A stretch of DNA of 64,000 nucleotides from Clostridium ihumii AP5 (GCF_000612845.1 NZ_CCAT010000083.1:248001-312000); one strand, 5' to 3'. Positions 18,497 to 28,095 are shown, counted from the first letter of the stretch. Translations and numbers: made by a program. Notes: generated by a model not told the origin, from the sequence alone.

Positions 18497-18901
18497 AATT
18501 AAGTCATTGGAATTATACTAAATTAGATTATAGTTTATAAAAAGTGGTATTTGAATTTCGGAGACATTGAGTATATTTATTAATTTAAAGTTGAAGAGTG
18601 TATAGAAATATTAATAACATGTAAATTAAAATAAACAATAAAATATTAAAAATATAAAAAAAGTATAAAAAAAATAAAAGAAAATTAACAGATAAACCTT
18701 AAATTAAGAAAAAGTTAAAAAAGTTTAGTAATAAATAAAATTAATGCATTACATATTGTGGAATATATTAATAAATAATTAATTATACAATTAAAGTTAA
18801 CAGTGGAAAATGTTGATAAAATTATTTAAAAGATGTATTTTATATACAAGGAGATTTTCAATATTAAGAATATTACAAAAACAAATAAGGGGTTGATTTA
18901 T
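18497..18901. other. A-rich spacer before the third oppA
   Basis: About 400 bases, very A-rich from 18640. An in-frame extension (from 18833) upstream of the chosen oppA start is not expected to be translated. No clear promoter pair was identified. Confidence 0.4.
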
Positions 18902-20638
18902 TTGAAAAGCAGAAAATTAATGGCTGCATTATTAACTGTTACAATGGCCACATCAATACTAGCAGTTGGATGTGGAAACAAAAAAGATAACAATAAGAAT
19001 GAAAATAGTAAGAAAGAAGAAAAGAAAGAAGATAAAGAAAATAAAGATAATGCAAAAGAAGATAAAATGGATAAAGAGCAATATTTCAATGTTCTTAATA
19101 CTGAACCTAAAACTTTAGATCAGTCAAAATCAACAGATGTATACTCTTCAGATGTATTATGTAATATTAGTGAAGCTTTAACAAGAATTAAATCTGAAGA
19201 ATATGGAGTAGAAGAAAATGGACCAGGTGCAGCAGAAAGTTGGGAAGTTTCAAAAGATGGACTTACTTGGACATTTAAGTTAAGAGATATGAAATGGCAA
19301 GATGGAGAAAAAGTAAAAGCTCAAGATTTTGAGTACAGTATAAAAAGGACATTAGATCCTAAGACAGCATCACAATATGCATTTTTATTATATCCAATAA
19401 AAAATTCAGAAGCATATTTTGGTAAAAAAGTAAAGGCAGAAGATGTAGGAGTTAAAGCAATTGATGATAATACTTTAGAAATTAAACTAGAAAAAGCATG
19501 TCCATATTTCTTGAAATTAACAGCATTTAAAGTTTTTCAACCACAAAGAAAGGAATTTGTTGAAAAGTTAGGAGACAAATATGGAACAGATGCGGATAAA
19601 ATGATTTCTTGTGGACCGTTCATTTTGAAAGAGTGGGCGCATGATAATAAAATTGTTTTGGAAAAAAATCCAGAGTATTGGAATGCTGAAAATATAAAAT
19701 TAGAAAAAGTTACCATGAAATTAATAAAAGATACTAATTCTGCAATGACAGAACTTTATAATGGAGGATTAGATACTGCTGGAGCTAATAAAACAGAATG
19801 GATTGAAAAGTTAGATAAAACAGGTGAATTTAATGTACTTAAAGGTCCATCAGGTAATACTAGTTATGCTGTATTTAATCAACAAAATAAATATTTAAAA
19901 AATGCAAAGATAAGAAAGGCACTTTCGCTTTCAATAGACAGAGATGGAATGGCAAATACTTTATATTATGGAATTCATGAACCTGCTACTGCGTGGTGCC
20001 CTCCTAAAATTTCTGTAGCAGATGGTAAAGAATATAGAACATTAGAAAGTGAAGATTTAATAGGTAAATTGGCAAAAGAAAATCCAGATCCAAAGAAATT
20101 ATTTATAGAAGGATTAAAAGAGATTAATGAAGATCCAGATCCATCTAAACATACATTGAAATTATTACAATCAGGAACAACACCTAGAGATAGAGAAGTT
20201 GCAGAATTTTCTCAACAAAACTTCAAAAAGAAATTAGGTGTAAATATAAATGTTGAATATTGTGAATGGGCTATATTCCAAGATAGAACAAAAAATAAAG
20301 ATTTTGAAATTGCATCTTTAGGATGGACTGGAGATTATGATGATGTAAATACATTCTTTGATTTGTTTATGACTGGTAATGATATAATTCATTCAGGATG
20401 GAGTAGTACAGAATATGATAAATTAATAATAGAAGCGAACAAAATTATAGATAATCCTGAGGCAAGAGCTAAGAAAATTGCGGAAGCTGAAAAAATGTTA
20501 GTTTATGATGAAGCGATAGTAGCACCAGAAATGTGGGGTAATAGAAATACTTATATTCGTAAATATGTTAAAAATTATGTTCCGAAAATATTTGGAGCTG
20601 CAGATTTCTCAGACGTATATATTTCTGGACGTGAATAA
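18902..20638 (+). CDS. oppA: OppA-family oligopeptide-binding lipoprotein, copy 3
   Basis: 578 residues starting at the TTG at 18902 (product starts MKSRKLMAALLTV). The ribosome site AAGGGG lies 9 bases upstream, and the same leader-plus-TTG arrangement precedes copy 4. Lipobox LAVGC is followed by a highly charged linker of about 35 Lys/Glu/Asp residues, longer than in copies 1 and 2. The SBP_bac_5 blocks are EPKTLDQSKSTDVYSSD, WTFKLRDMKWQDGEKV, CGPFILKEWAHD and GDYDDVNTFFDLFM. It is monocistronic with its own terminator. An ATG further upstream would give a non-signal N-terminus and is rejected. Confidence 0.9.
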   Translation: MKSRKLMAALLTVTMATSILAVGCGNKKDNNKNENSKKEEKKEDKENKDNAKEDKMDKEQYFNVLNTEPKTLDQSKSTDVYSSDVLCNISEALTRIKSEEYGVEENGPGAAESWEVSKDGLTWTFKLRDMKWQDGEKVKAQDFEYSIKRTLDPKTASQYAFLLYPIKNSEAYFGKKVKAEDVGVKAIDDNTLEIKLEKACPYFLKLTAFKVFQPQRKEFVEKLGDKYGTDADKMISCGPFILKEWAHDNKIVLEKNPEYWNAENIKLEKVTMKLIKDTNSAMTELYNGGLDTAGANKTEWIEKLDKTGEFNVLKGPSGNTSYAVFNQQNKYLKNAKIRKALSLSIDRDGMANTLYYGIHEPATAWCPPKISVADGKEYRTLESEDLIGKLAKENPDPKKLFIEGLKEINEDPDPSKHTLKLLQSGTTPRDREVAEFSQQNFKKKLGVNINVEYCEWAIFQDRTKNKDFEIASLGWTGDYDDVNTFFDLFMTGNDIIHSGWSSTEYDKLIIEANKIIDNPEARAKKIAEAEKMLVYDEAIVAPEMWGNRNTYIRKYVKNYVPKIFGAADFSDVYISGRE

Positions 20639-20706
20639 TTTTAAAAGAAACTACATTAAGGTAATTTAGTTTATAAATTTATTCTAAAATTACAGAATGT
20701 AAATAT

Positions 20707-20745
20707 AGGACTATTGATAAATTTCAGTTTATCAATAGTCCTTTC
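20707..20745 (+). terminator. Terminator after oppA copy 3
   Basis: 15-bp perfect stem (20707-20721 / 20728-20742) with a 6-base loop, then TTCT. The T-run is short. Confidence 0.75.
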
Positions 20746-20955
20746 TAATGTGTAGAAATTTAAATTTTTGAAATGAAAAAAGTAATAAACTATATGTAGT
20801 GGGAATTCATACTAGCAAATCTAACATAAAACTGTATTTGTAATCTAGTTTTGCGTAAGAATAGTGCTAAATTATATGTAAATAAAATGGAAAGTATATT
20901 CAAGATGATTTGAAAAAAGATTAAGGAATAAATTTGTAAATAAATGAAAAATCGC

Positions 20956-21090
20956 TTGATAATATTATTTTTGATGAAATAGAATACAATTATAATTAGT
21001 AGGAGGGGGGAATATTAAAATTTAATATGATTATATAGAGATTTTAATAGCATTTACATTTCGGAAAGAGAAAATAACAATAAATATTAA
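20956..21090 (+). pseudogene. Relic of a sixth oppA: promoter and RBS joined to the last codons
   Basis: A promoter-like pair TTGATA (20956-20961), 18-base spacer, TAGAAT (20980-20985) is followed by a very strong ribosome site AGGAGGGGGG (21001-21010) that leads no gene. From 21040 the sequence translates as DFNSIYISEREN before a stop at about 21088. This matches the C-termini of the intact paralogues (copy 2 DFKGMYISGRNK, copy 3 DFSDVYISGRE, copy 4 DFKHTYTSGREK). About 1.6 kb between start and C-terminus is missing. I read this as an oppA copy that lost nearly all of its coding sequence by one internal deletion. The rest of 20746-21839 is AT-rich non-coding DNA. Confidence 0.65.
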
Positions 21091-21399
21091 ATGTAAATTT
21101 ACAAATTAAAAACTTAGATTAGAATTATACAAATATAAATAAGGTTATTATAAAGTGAATTCTAAAAGTAATTTTGTAATGATTTTATTTTTTTTTATAA
21201 AATTATTTTTGTTTGTGTTAACAAATTACTAACTTTATATCAAAGGATTTTTCTTAATTTTTAAGAGATACAAATCTTATGATTAACAATTTTATTTTCA
21301 AAATTCAAATTTCTAATAAGAACATGTCAAGGTATTAAAGTTATAAATTTAGTATACCTAAATTCATATATGTATTAAAAGATATAGTATCTGTTACTG

Positions 21400-21435
21400 A
21401 AGATATTACTTTGAACTTGAATTTGTAACATTATA
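21400..21435 (+). repeat. Fragment of the dispersed repeat right end (copy E)
   Basis: AGATATTACTTTGAACTTG and the following TTTGTAACATTATA match the right end of copy D (AGACATTACTTTAAATTTG, then CTTGTAACCCTATA). Only this end is recognisable. Low-complexity composition limits certainty. Confidence 0.4.
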
Positions 21436-21839
21436 AAACAAATATTAGGAATATTTTAAAGGGATGATTAATAAATATAGTATTATAGAAATAAAAATGT
21501 ATTTAATCATAGTAATGATTAAAAAGTAATTTATAGATATAAAAATTGATTTAGAAACATTGAAATTATATTAAAAAAATATGAAAATAATAGTAAAAAT
21601 TAACATAAAGTACATTTATATATATAAATTACAGGAAATATTAAGTTATATACTTAAATTAGTTGTATAAAACATAAAAAAATATATAACTTAAATATTA
21701 AGAAAGTGTAAAAAGTACAATTAAAATTAACATGGTAAATTATTGATTTTAAACAATGAAAGGGTTATTCTTATATCCAAGGATAAATTGGAATAAACTT
21801 AAAAAAATTACATTTATTATTTAAGGGGGTTGATTTATT

Positions 21840-23585
21840 TTGAAAAGCAGAAAATTAATGGCTTCATTGTTAGCAGTGACAATGATGACTTCAAGTATTT
21901 TAGTTGGATGTGGAGGAACAGACAATAAAAAAGATAATAATAAAAAGGAATCTAGTGCACAAGAAGATAAAAATGGGGATAAGAAACAAGCTAATGAAGA
22001 TAAGATTGATAAAGAGCAATATCTTAATACATTGTTAGGTGCAGAACCTAAAACAGTGGATCCATCTAAGGCTTCAGATACAATATCATCTGAAATTTTT
22101 ACAAATACAATGGAAACATTGACAAGGCTTGAAGAAGATGAAACTGGAAAACTAGTTATATCACCAGGAGTTGCAAAAGAGTGGAAACAATCTGAAGATG
22201 GATTAAAATGGACATTTACTTTGAGAGATTCCAATTGGAGTGATGGTAAGCCTGTTACAGTAGATGATTTTATATATAGCTTTACTAGAACATTAGATCC
22301 TAAAACTGCATCACAATACTCACAAATATTATATTACATTAAAAATGGACAAGAATTTAATAAAGGAAAAGCAAAAGCAGAAGATTTAGGGCTAAAGAAA
22401 ATCGATGATCACACTCTAGAAATTGAACTAGCTGCTCCATGTTCATATTTCTTAGATTTGACATATTTTAAAACTTTAGTACCACAAAGAAAAGATATAG
22501 TTGAAAAGTATGGAGATAAGTATGGTACTGATAAGGATAACCTTATATACAATGGACCGTTTATTATAAGTGACTGGAAACATGATAATGAATTAGTCCT
22601 TGAGAAAAATCCAGAATATTGGGATAAAGATTCTGTAAAATTAGATAAAGTAAGTATGAAAATAATACAAGAAGAAAGTTCTAGGATGAATGAAGCTTTA
22701 AATGGAAATCTTGATACACTTGGAGTAAGTAAACCTGAATGGATTGAAAAGTTTGATGCTACTGGTGAATATGAAGTAAAAAATAATTATGATGGTTCAA
22801 ATTGGTATATGCTATTTAATCAAAAAAATAAATATTTAAAGAATGCTAAAATAAGAAAAGCACTATCATTAGCATTGGATAGAGAAGGATATGTTAAAAC
22901 TGTAGATAGAGGCATACCAGAGGTAGCTACAGCATGCTGCCCACCTAAAGTTAATATTGGTAAAGATGAGTACAGAGATCTTGTAAAAAGAGATTATGTT
23001 GAAGAATTGAAAAAGGAAACTGAAGGAAAAACTCCAAAAGAGTTATTTGTAGAAGGATTAAAAGAAATTAATGAAGATCCAGATCCATCTAAAGTTACAC
23101 TAAAATTATTGTCACAAGATGGTGGTGGAGCAAGATCAAAAGAGGGTGCAGAATATATTCAAGCTAATTACAAGAAAGAATTAGGAATAGATGTAAAAGT
23201 TGATTTGCAAAAATTTGCTATATTCCAAAAATTGATGGAAAATTTAGATTATGATATGGTTTCTGCTGGATGGCATGGTGACTATAATGATCCTAATACA
23301 TTTTTTGAAATATTTAAATCAGACTCTACATTACAACCATCAGGTTGGAAAAATGAAGAATTTGATAATTTAATAAATAAAGCAGGTAATACAATAGACC
23401 AAAAAGAAAGATTAAAGATGTTTGAAAAAGGTGAAGAAACATTATTAGTTAAAGATGCAGTAATGTCTCCTATGTATTATACTAGAACTAACACTTATGT
23501 AAAAAAATATGTTAAAAAATACTCAAAACCAACTTGGTCACAAAGAGATTTCAAACACACTTATACTTCAGGTAGAGAAAAATAA
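21840..23585 (+). CDS. oppA: OppA-family oligopeptide-binding lipoprotein, copy 4
   Basis: 581 residues starting at TTG 21840, 10 bases after AAGGGGG; leader and first codons are nearly identical to copy 3. Lipobox ILVGC, then a Lys/Asn/Asp/Glu-rich linker of about 35 residues. Blocks are EPKTVDPSKASDTISSE, WTFTLRDSNWSDGKPV, NGPFIISDWKHD and GDYNDPNTFFEIF. It carries A-C-C-P-P where copies 1-3 have A-W-C-P-P. This is the most divergent of the close set, so its ligand preference may differ. It has its own terminator. Confidence 0.9.
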   Translation: MKSRKLMASLLAVTMMTSSILVGCGGTDNKKDNNKKESSAQEDKNGDKKQANEDKIDKEQYLNTLLGAEPKTVDPSKASDTISSEIFTNTMETLTRLEEDETGKLVISPGVAKEWKQSEDGLKWTFTLRDSNWSDGKPVTVDDFIYSFTRTLDPKTASQYSQILYYIKNGQEFNKGKAKAEDLGLKKIDDHTLEIELAAPCSYFLDLTYFKTLVPQRKDIVEKYGDKYGTDKDNLIYNGPFIISDWKHDNELVLEKNPEYWDKDSVKLDKVSMKIIQEESSRMNEALNGNLDTLGVSKPEWIEKFDATGEYEVKNNYDGSNWYMLFNQKNKYLKNAKIRKALSLALDREGYVKTVDRGIPEVATACCPPKVNIGKDEYRDLVKRDYVEELKKETEGKTPKELFVEGLKEINEDPDPSKVTLKLLSQDGGGARSKEGAEYIQANYKKELGIDVKVDLQKFAIFQKLMENLDYDMVSAGWHGDYNDPNTFFEIFKSDSTLQPSGWKNEEFDNLINKAGNTIDQKERLKMFEKGEETLLVKDAVMSPMYYTRTNTYVKKYVKKYSKPTWSQRDFKHTYTSGREK

Positions 23586-23597
23586 AAAATGATTTAG

Positions 23598-23638
23598 AAA
23601 AGATTATGACAAACATTATGTTTGTCATAATCTTTTTA
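23598..23638 (+). terminator. Terminator after oppA copy 4
   Basis: 18-bp stem (23598-23615 / 23619-23636), 3-base loop, then T-run. Confidence 0.88.
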
Positions 23639-24015
23639 TTTAAAAAAATAAGGAAAATAAATTATAAAATATGTGATAACGTTGAATATTAACATAGAAT
23701 TAATATATAATTAATATAAGTAGTAAATTTAAAAAGTAGAAATACATATTATTTTATGATTCAAGTTGAGTTTAATACTAAGTTTTATAAAATACATAAA
23801 AGTAATTACCATTTAAAGTTATTTAACAAAAAGTTTAAATGCTGATTATTATAGAGTTCCAGCTTTATATTTAAAATTATTAATTTTTAAATTTGGATAC
23901 TCGTAAGATATTGAAGCAGCTCAAAAATCTTTTCAAGCTAGTTTCAAGATTGAATAGGGCGAAATTTGAAGTAGACAAATTAAAAGCCTTATATATTATT
24001 CAAGGAGAAGTTTTA
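23639..24015. other. Spacer before the fifth oppA
   Basis: 377 bases. The oppA frame stays open upstream to 23893 (about 41 codons), but that stretch has no ribosome site at its start and would bury the signal peptide. I see no defined promoter pair or repeat. Confidence 0.4.
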
Positions 24016-25698
24016 ATGATTATGAAGATAAGGAAAATGTCAAAAATTATAATTAGTTTAGTTATGGCATCTGTAGTACTTAGTGCTTGTTCAACAAAAC
24101 AGCCTAAAAATATTAAAGAAAATCAGGGTGATGCAAAAGTAAAACATAAAAGCAATATCAATGTAATGATAGAAGCAGAACCTAGAACATTAGATCAAGC
24201 AAAAACTATAGATACGTACTCATCAGACATATTAACCAATGTGATGGAAGGACTTACAAGAATTGAAATTGATGAAAATGGAAATGATGAGATAAAGGCA
24301 GCTGGAGCAGAATCTTGGAATGTTTCAGAAGGTGGCAAAGTCTGGACTTTTAAATTAAGAGATATGATGTGGAGTGATGGAAAAAAAGTAATACCTGAAG
24401 ATTATATATATGGTATAACAAGAATGTTATCACCTGAAATAGCATCAGATTATGCGTTTTTATTATTTCCTATAAAAAATGCAGAACAATTTAATTCTGG
24501 ACAAGCAAGAGCTGAAGATTTAGGAATAAAAAAAATAAGTGAAAATGAATTACAATTTACTTTAGAACAACCAACAGCTTATTTTTTGAAATTAACATAT
24601 TTTAGAAGTATGAATCCTCAGAGAAAAGATATAGTAGAGAAAGAAGGGGATATGTATGGTAGCAATGCAAATAATATGGTATATACAGGGCCTTTTGTAA
24701 TATCTAAGTGGGTTAGGAATTCTACTATTGAACTTGTGAAAAATGAAAACTATTGGGATAAGGAATCAGTTAAAATTGATAAGATAACAATGAAACATTT
24801 TGAAAATGAAAATGATAAACTTAATGCATTTTTAGATGGAAGTATAGATATAGGTGAATTTTACAATAACACATTTAGAAATACTTTAGATGAAAATAAA
24901 GAGTTTATAAAAAAAGAAAAATATGAGGGATCTACTAGTTATACGTTATTTAATCAACATGATAAATATTTTAAAAATGAAAATATAAGGAAGGCCTTTA
25001 TAATTGCATCAGGAAGAGAACAAATGCCTAAAGAAATGTCTAGTAATTTGGGAAAACCTGCTACAGGGTGGTGTCCGCCAGGGGTAAAGGTTATATTAAA
25101 TGACTATAGAGATAAAGTTGAGTATTCGCCTGTTGAAAATTTAAAAAATAGTTATGGAGATCCTAAAGAGTTGTTGGAAGTAGGATTAAAACAACTAGGA
25201 CTAGATGAAACACCATCTAATCATACATTTAAATATTTACAGGCAGAAGGAAGTGAAAGAACTAAGCAATATGCTGAACATGAAAGAAATGTTATTGAAA
25301 AGACGTTAGGAGTAAATATAGAAGTTGAATATGTTGATTGGAATACTTTTCAACAAAGAACTAGACAAATGAAGTACCAAATGGCTTGTCAAAGTTGGAC
25401 TGGGGATTATGATGATCCAAGTACATTTTTTGATATTTGGGTATCTACATCAGGTATAGTTCCAACGGGTTGGTCTAATGCAAAGTATGATGAATTAATA
25501 AAAAATGCTAATAGAAGTATTGATGAAGATGAAAGAACAGAACTATTTAAACAAGCAGAAAAAATATTAATAGAAGAAGATGGTGTAATAAGTCCATTGA
25601 TATGGAGTAAGAAAAGCACTTATATACGTAAAAATATAAAAGGGTTTATGAAACCTATGTGGGGAAACATGGATTTTAAATATGTTTACAAAGAATAA
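24016..25698 (+). CDS. oppA: OppA-family oligopeptide-binding lipoprotein, copy 5
   Basis: 560 residues from ATG 24016, 8 bases after AAGGAG. The signal MKIRKMSKIIISLVMASVV is followed by lipobox LSAC, unlike the LVGC/AVGC of the others, and a shorter linker. Blocks are EPRTLDQAKTIDTYSSD, WTFKLRDMMWSDGKKV, TGPFVISKWVRN and GDYDDPSTFFDIWVS. W-C-P-P is kept (TGWCPPGVK). Its C-terminus (DFKYVYKE) lacks the SGR ending. It closes the oppA array and shares a terminator with the convergent hslO. Confidence 0.9.
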   Translation: MIMKIRKMSKIIISLVMASVVLSACSTKQPKNIKENQGDAKVKHKSNINVMIEAEPRTLDQAKTIDTYSSDILTNVMEGLTRIEIDENGNDEIKAAGAESWNVSEGGKVWTFKLRDMMWSDGKKVIPEDYIYGITRMLSPEIASDYAFLLFPIKNAEQFNSGQARAEDLGIKKISENELQFTLEQPTAYFLKLTYFRSMNPQRKDIVEKEGDMYGSNANNMVYTGPFVISKWVRNSTIELVKNENYWDKESVKIDKITMKHFENENDKLNAFLDGSIDIGEFYNNTFRNTLDENKEFIKKEKYEGSTSYTLFNQHDKYFKNENIRKAFIIASGREQMPKEMSSNLGKPATGWCPPGVKVILNDYRDKVEYSPVENLKNSYGDPKELLEVGLKQLGLDETPSNHTFKYLQAEGSERTKQYAEHERNVIEKTLGVNIEVEYVDWNTFQQRTRQMKYQMACQSWTGDYDDPSTFFDIWVSTSGIVPTGWSNAKYDELIKNANRSIDEDERTELFKQAEKILIEEDGVISPLIWSKKSTYIRKNIKGFMKPMWGNMDFKYVYKE

Positions 25699-25699
25699 T

Positions 25700-25732
25700 A
25701 AAAGAGACTTGGATTTTATCCAAGTCTCTTTT
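25700..25732. terminator. Bidirectional terminator (oppA copy 5 / hslO)
   Basis: 14-bp perfect stem (25700-25713 / 25719-25732) with a 5-base loop; A-run on one side and TTTT on the other. The hslO stop codon overlaps the right arm. Confidence 0.85.
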
Positions 25733-26618
25733 AGGATGATTTAGCTTCTTTTAATAATTTACCTATATCATCTTTAGTAAATTCATATTTAGTATTGCAA
25801 AAATGACAGTGAATTTCTTCAGTTTTTCCATCATCATAAATTTCTTGCAAATCTTTTTCTCCAATGCTTAGAAGTACTTTTTCTACTCTTTCTCTAGAAC
25901 AATCGCATTTAAAATTTATTTCTGTATTTTCTTCGTAAATCTTTAAATTCATGTCATCGAAAAGTGTATTTAAAATATCTTCAATAGATTTACCTTGGCT
26001 TATCATAGTTGTAATAGGTGGTATTTCTTGTAATCTATAAGTAAGTATATCAGCTAAAAACTCAGAAGCATCAGGCATCATTTGTATTATAAAACCACCA
26101 GCAGCTTTTATACTTAAATCTTTATCTACTAACACACCTACAGCTACGGCAGAAGGTGTTTGTTCAGAAACAGTAAAATAGTAAGCTAAATCATCTCCAA
26201 TTTCTCCAGTACATATAGGAGTTTGACCAACATAAGGGTCTTTTAGTCCCATATCTCTTATGATTTTTAAATAGCCATTTTTACCGATTGCTCCACCTAC
26301 GTCTAATTTACCCTTAGCATTTAATGGAAGGTCTACATTAGGATTGCCTATATAACCCTTTATATTTCCATCGGAATGAGTTGTTACAGTAATGCCTTTA
26401 GCATCTCCACCACCATCAATTTGCAATGTTAAGCTATCGTTTTCTGATTTTAGCATAGCTCCCATTAAACTACCAGCAGTTAACATTCTACCAAGAGCAG
26501 CTGAAGCTGTTGGTGAACAGTTATGAATTTTAGAGGCTTTTTCTACCATTTCAGTAGTAATTGCAGCTATTATTCTAATATCACCATTATTAGCTGTTGC
26601 TCTAACTAATTTGTCCAT
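25731..26618 (-). CDS. hslO: Redox-regulated chaperone Hsp33
   Basis: 295 residues, the usual Hsp33 length. The N-terminal chaperone domain begins [17 protein letters not shown] and contains [15 protein letters not shown] and the GGIxxxMGDASE-like segment IQMMPDAS. The C-terminal zinc switch has the Cys pairs C-D-C (in [10 protein letters not shown]) and C-x-x-C (in [12 protein letters not shown]), which release zinc and form disulfides under oxidative stress to activate holdase function in the cytoplasm. AGGAGG precedes ATG 26618. It lies 45 bases downstream of the methyltransferase gene on the same strand and is probably co-transcribed with it. Confidence 0.95.
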   Translation of the reverse strand: MDKLVRATANNGDIRIIAAITTEMVEKASKIHNCSPTASAALGRMLTAGSLMGAMLKSENDSLTLQIDGGGDAKGITVTTHSDGNIKGYIGNPNVDLPLNAKGKLDVGGAIGKNGYLKIIRDMGLKDPYVGQTPICTGEIGDDLAYYFTVSEQTPSAVAVGVLVDKDLSIKAAGGFIIQMMPDASEFLADILTYRLQEIPPITTMISQGKSIEDILNTLFDDMNLKIYEENTEINFKCDCSRERVEKVLLSIGEKDLQEIYDDGKTEEIHCHFCNTKYEFTKDDIGKLLKEAKSS

Positions 26619-26663
26619 TTTGAATCCTCCTATTATAAATAAAAAATATAAAATTAAATAGGT

Positions 26664-27401
26664 TTATTTTCTTACTATATAAGTTATTCTTTCGCTTTCT
26701 TTTGTATATGGAGTGTTGTTGTAGCAATCTACAATATTATATATAGTAAAACCTAGTTCTTTTAGAATAGATATGATTGTATCTTCGGTATATGCTTTTT
26801 CTGTATGCTCTTCATCAAAGCGATTGTATACTTGTCCGTTTTTTACGAAAAAAGTAAGATACATATTTACAATATCGTTGTCTAAATAATTTTCCCATAT
26901 GTAGGTAACATCTTCACTATCATAGTTAAATGTATTATTTCCTAATATATTGGTAAGTTTATTGTATGAATTCATATCAAAAATGAATACGCCATCATCT
27001 TTTAAAAGTTTATATACACCAATAAAATAATTTTTTAAATCATCTTCATCAATTATATAGTTGGTTGAATCTAGCGCACAAGTTATTAAATTAAACTGAT
27101 TTTTTATATTAAGACTACATATGTTTTGGCAAAATACCTTTGAACGAATATTTTTTTGCCTTAATTTTTCTTCTGCAATAGAAAGCATTTCTTGAGATAA
27201 ATCTACGGCATAAGTATTTAAAAAGTATGGTGCAAGTTCTATTGTTAAATTTCCTGTTCCGCAGGCCAAATCCAAGTAATTTTTTCTATCAATGTTTAGA
27301 TTGTCGCAGATGTTTAATATTTTTAAAGCCCAGTATTTATAATTAACATCATCATATATCAATTCATCATAAATACTAGCGAAGTTCTCATAACAACTCA
27401 A
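26664..27401 (-). CDS. Class I SAM-dependent methyltransferase
   Basis: 245 residues. SAM-binding motif I is LDLACGTGN (43-51); motif II is the acidic strand end around TYAVDLSQEMLSIAEEKL, followed by CQNI and the post-motif LITCALDSTNYI. Layout and length match the Methyltransf_25 / YqeM-like small-molecule group (opening FASIYDELIYDDVNY). No substrate-binding motif tells the substrate. The start is TTG 27401 with AAGGGGGA upstream. It is probably co-transcribed with hslO. Confidence 0.85.
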   Translation of the reverse strand: MSCYENFASIYDELIYDDVNYKYWALKILNICDNLNIDRKNYLDLACGTGNLTIELAPYFLNTYAVDLSQEMLSIAEEKLRQKNIRSKVFCQNICSLNIKNQFNLITCALDSTNYIIDEDDLKNYFIGVYKLLKDDGVFIFDMNSYNKLTNILGNNTFNYDSEDVTYIWENYLDNDIVNMYLTFFVKNGQVYNRFDEEHTEKAYTEDTIISILKELGFTIYNIVDCYNNTPYTKESERITYIVRK

Positions 27402-27516
27402 AAAAATCCCCCTTCCTTAGTAATATTATCAAATTTATATAAAGCGAATAATACTATTAATAATATCATTAAATATTTTAATAAAAAATAAATATTAGTC
27501 AATATTTAAGAGTTTA

Positions 27517-27539
27517 TTATATTATATTATATTATATTA
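27517..27539. repeat. Short tandem repeat (TTATA, about 4.6 copies)
   Basis: Pentanucleotide TTATA repeated from 27517 to 27539 in the gap between the methyltransferase start and the SASP gene end. It lies close to where the methyltransferase promoter should be, so length changes could affect spacing, but no promoter is recognised. Confidence 0.6.
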
Positions 27540-27598
27540 AAGCTTTTAAATTTATTTGTCCAAGATTTTATAGGTTTACAGTGTATTCAAATGGTATT

Positions 27599-27841
27599 TT
27601 AAAGTATATCATCGTTTTTAGGAAGTTTCATAAGCTTTTTCTTTTTAGTCATAAGTCCACCTATTCTACCAGTTTCTTCAGTTGTGAGGCTACTCCAGCC
27701 ATATTTATTAACTTTATCTATTAATCCTATTTCTTCAGCAATTTCATACTTCATTTGTTCACGTAGTTTTTCGTAAGGTGTTAATTCTCTATTGCTTTTA
27801 AGTTTTGCTTTAATAACTTTTTTTAATGGCGTTTTTCCCAA
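27599..27841 (-). CDS. Small acid-soluble spore protein, alpha/beta-type family (SspF-like)
   Basis: 80 residues. The segment LREQMKYEIAEEIGLIDKV matches the first conserved SASP helix with the germination-protease site around EIA. TTEETGRIGGLMTKK matches the second conserved block (G-x-x-G-G-x-M-x-K). Between them GLIDKVNKYGW resembles B. subtilis SspF (GFYDTVKNGGW), as I recall it. SASPs coat and protect forespore DNA. The N-terminus (TPLKKVIKAKLK) and the KKKKLMK tail are more basic than usual. The start is TTG 27841 with AGGAGGGG upstream. A sigma-G-like promoter sits just upstream (27867-27896). Confidence 0.82.
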   Translation of the reverse strand: MGKTPLKKVIKAKLKSNRELTPYEKLREQMKYEIAEEIGLIDKVNKYGWSSLTTEETGRIGGLMTKKKKLMKLPKNDDIL

Positions 27842-27866
27842 GTGTACCCCTCCTATTCATATTAAA

Positions 27867-27896
27867 TATTTTGTGCTTTAAATGTTTTTTTATTCA
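27867..27896 (-). promoter_or_regulatory. Sigma-G-like forespore promoter of the SASP gene
   Basis: On the minus strand TGAATA (27896-27891), 17-base spacer, CAAAATA (27873-27867). The known sigma-G pattern is TGMATA - 17/18 - CATNNTA, so only one consensus base is off. Start of transcription would be near 27860, just before the ribosome site. Confidence 0.6.
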
Positions 27897-27984
27897 TAGT
27901 GAAGGTTTTTTATATTAATTTTTTAATATATTTCATAGTAAGGGAGTAGATCTAAAAGTATATCATTGGAAGTGGTTTTGAAAT

Positions 27985-28095
27985 TTAATGTAGAAATCTA
28001 AATTTAAACTCTAAGTTATTCATGTTTCAGTTGAGAATTTTAATTTAGATTTTTTAAATGAAAAAAGGATAATTGATATTGAATAGTGAATGTAA
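27985..28095 (+). repeat. Partial dispersed repeat (copy G), shared with the left part of copy D
   Basis: 28018-28039 is identical to 40381-40402 (22 bases, core TTCATGTTTCAGTTGAGAAT). Similarity extends on both sides: TTTAAACT before it, and a GAATGTAAAAA word about 45 bases after it in both. It has no right end like the other copies. Confidence 0.6.

Noticed and set aside
23893-24015. 41-codon N-terminal extension of oppA copy 5
   Set aside because: Would bury the lipoprotein signal; the ATG at 24016 has an ideal ribosome site.
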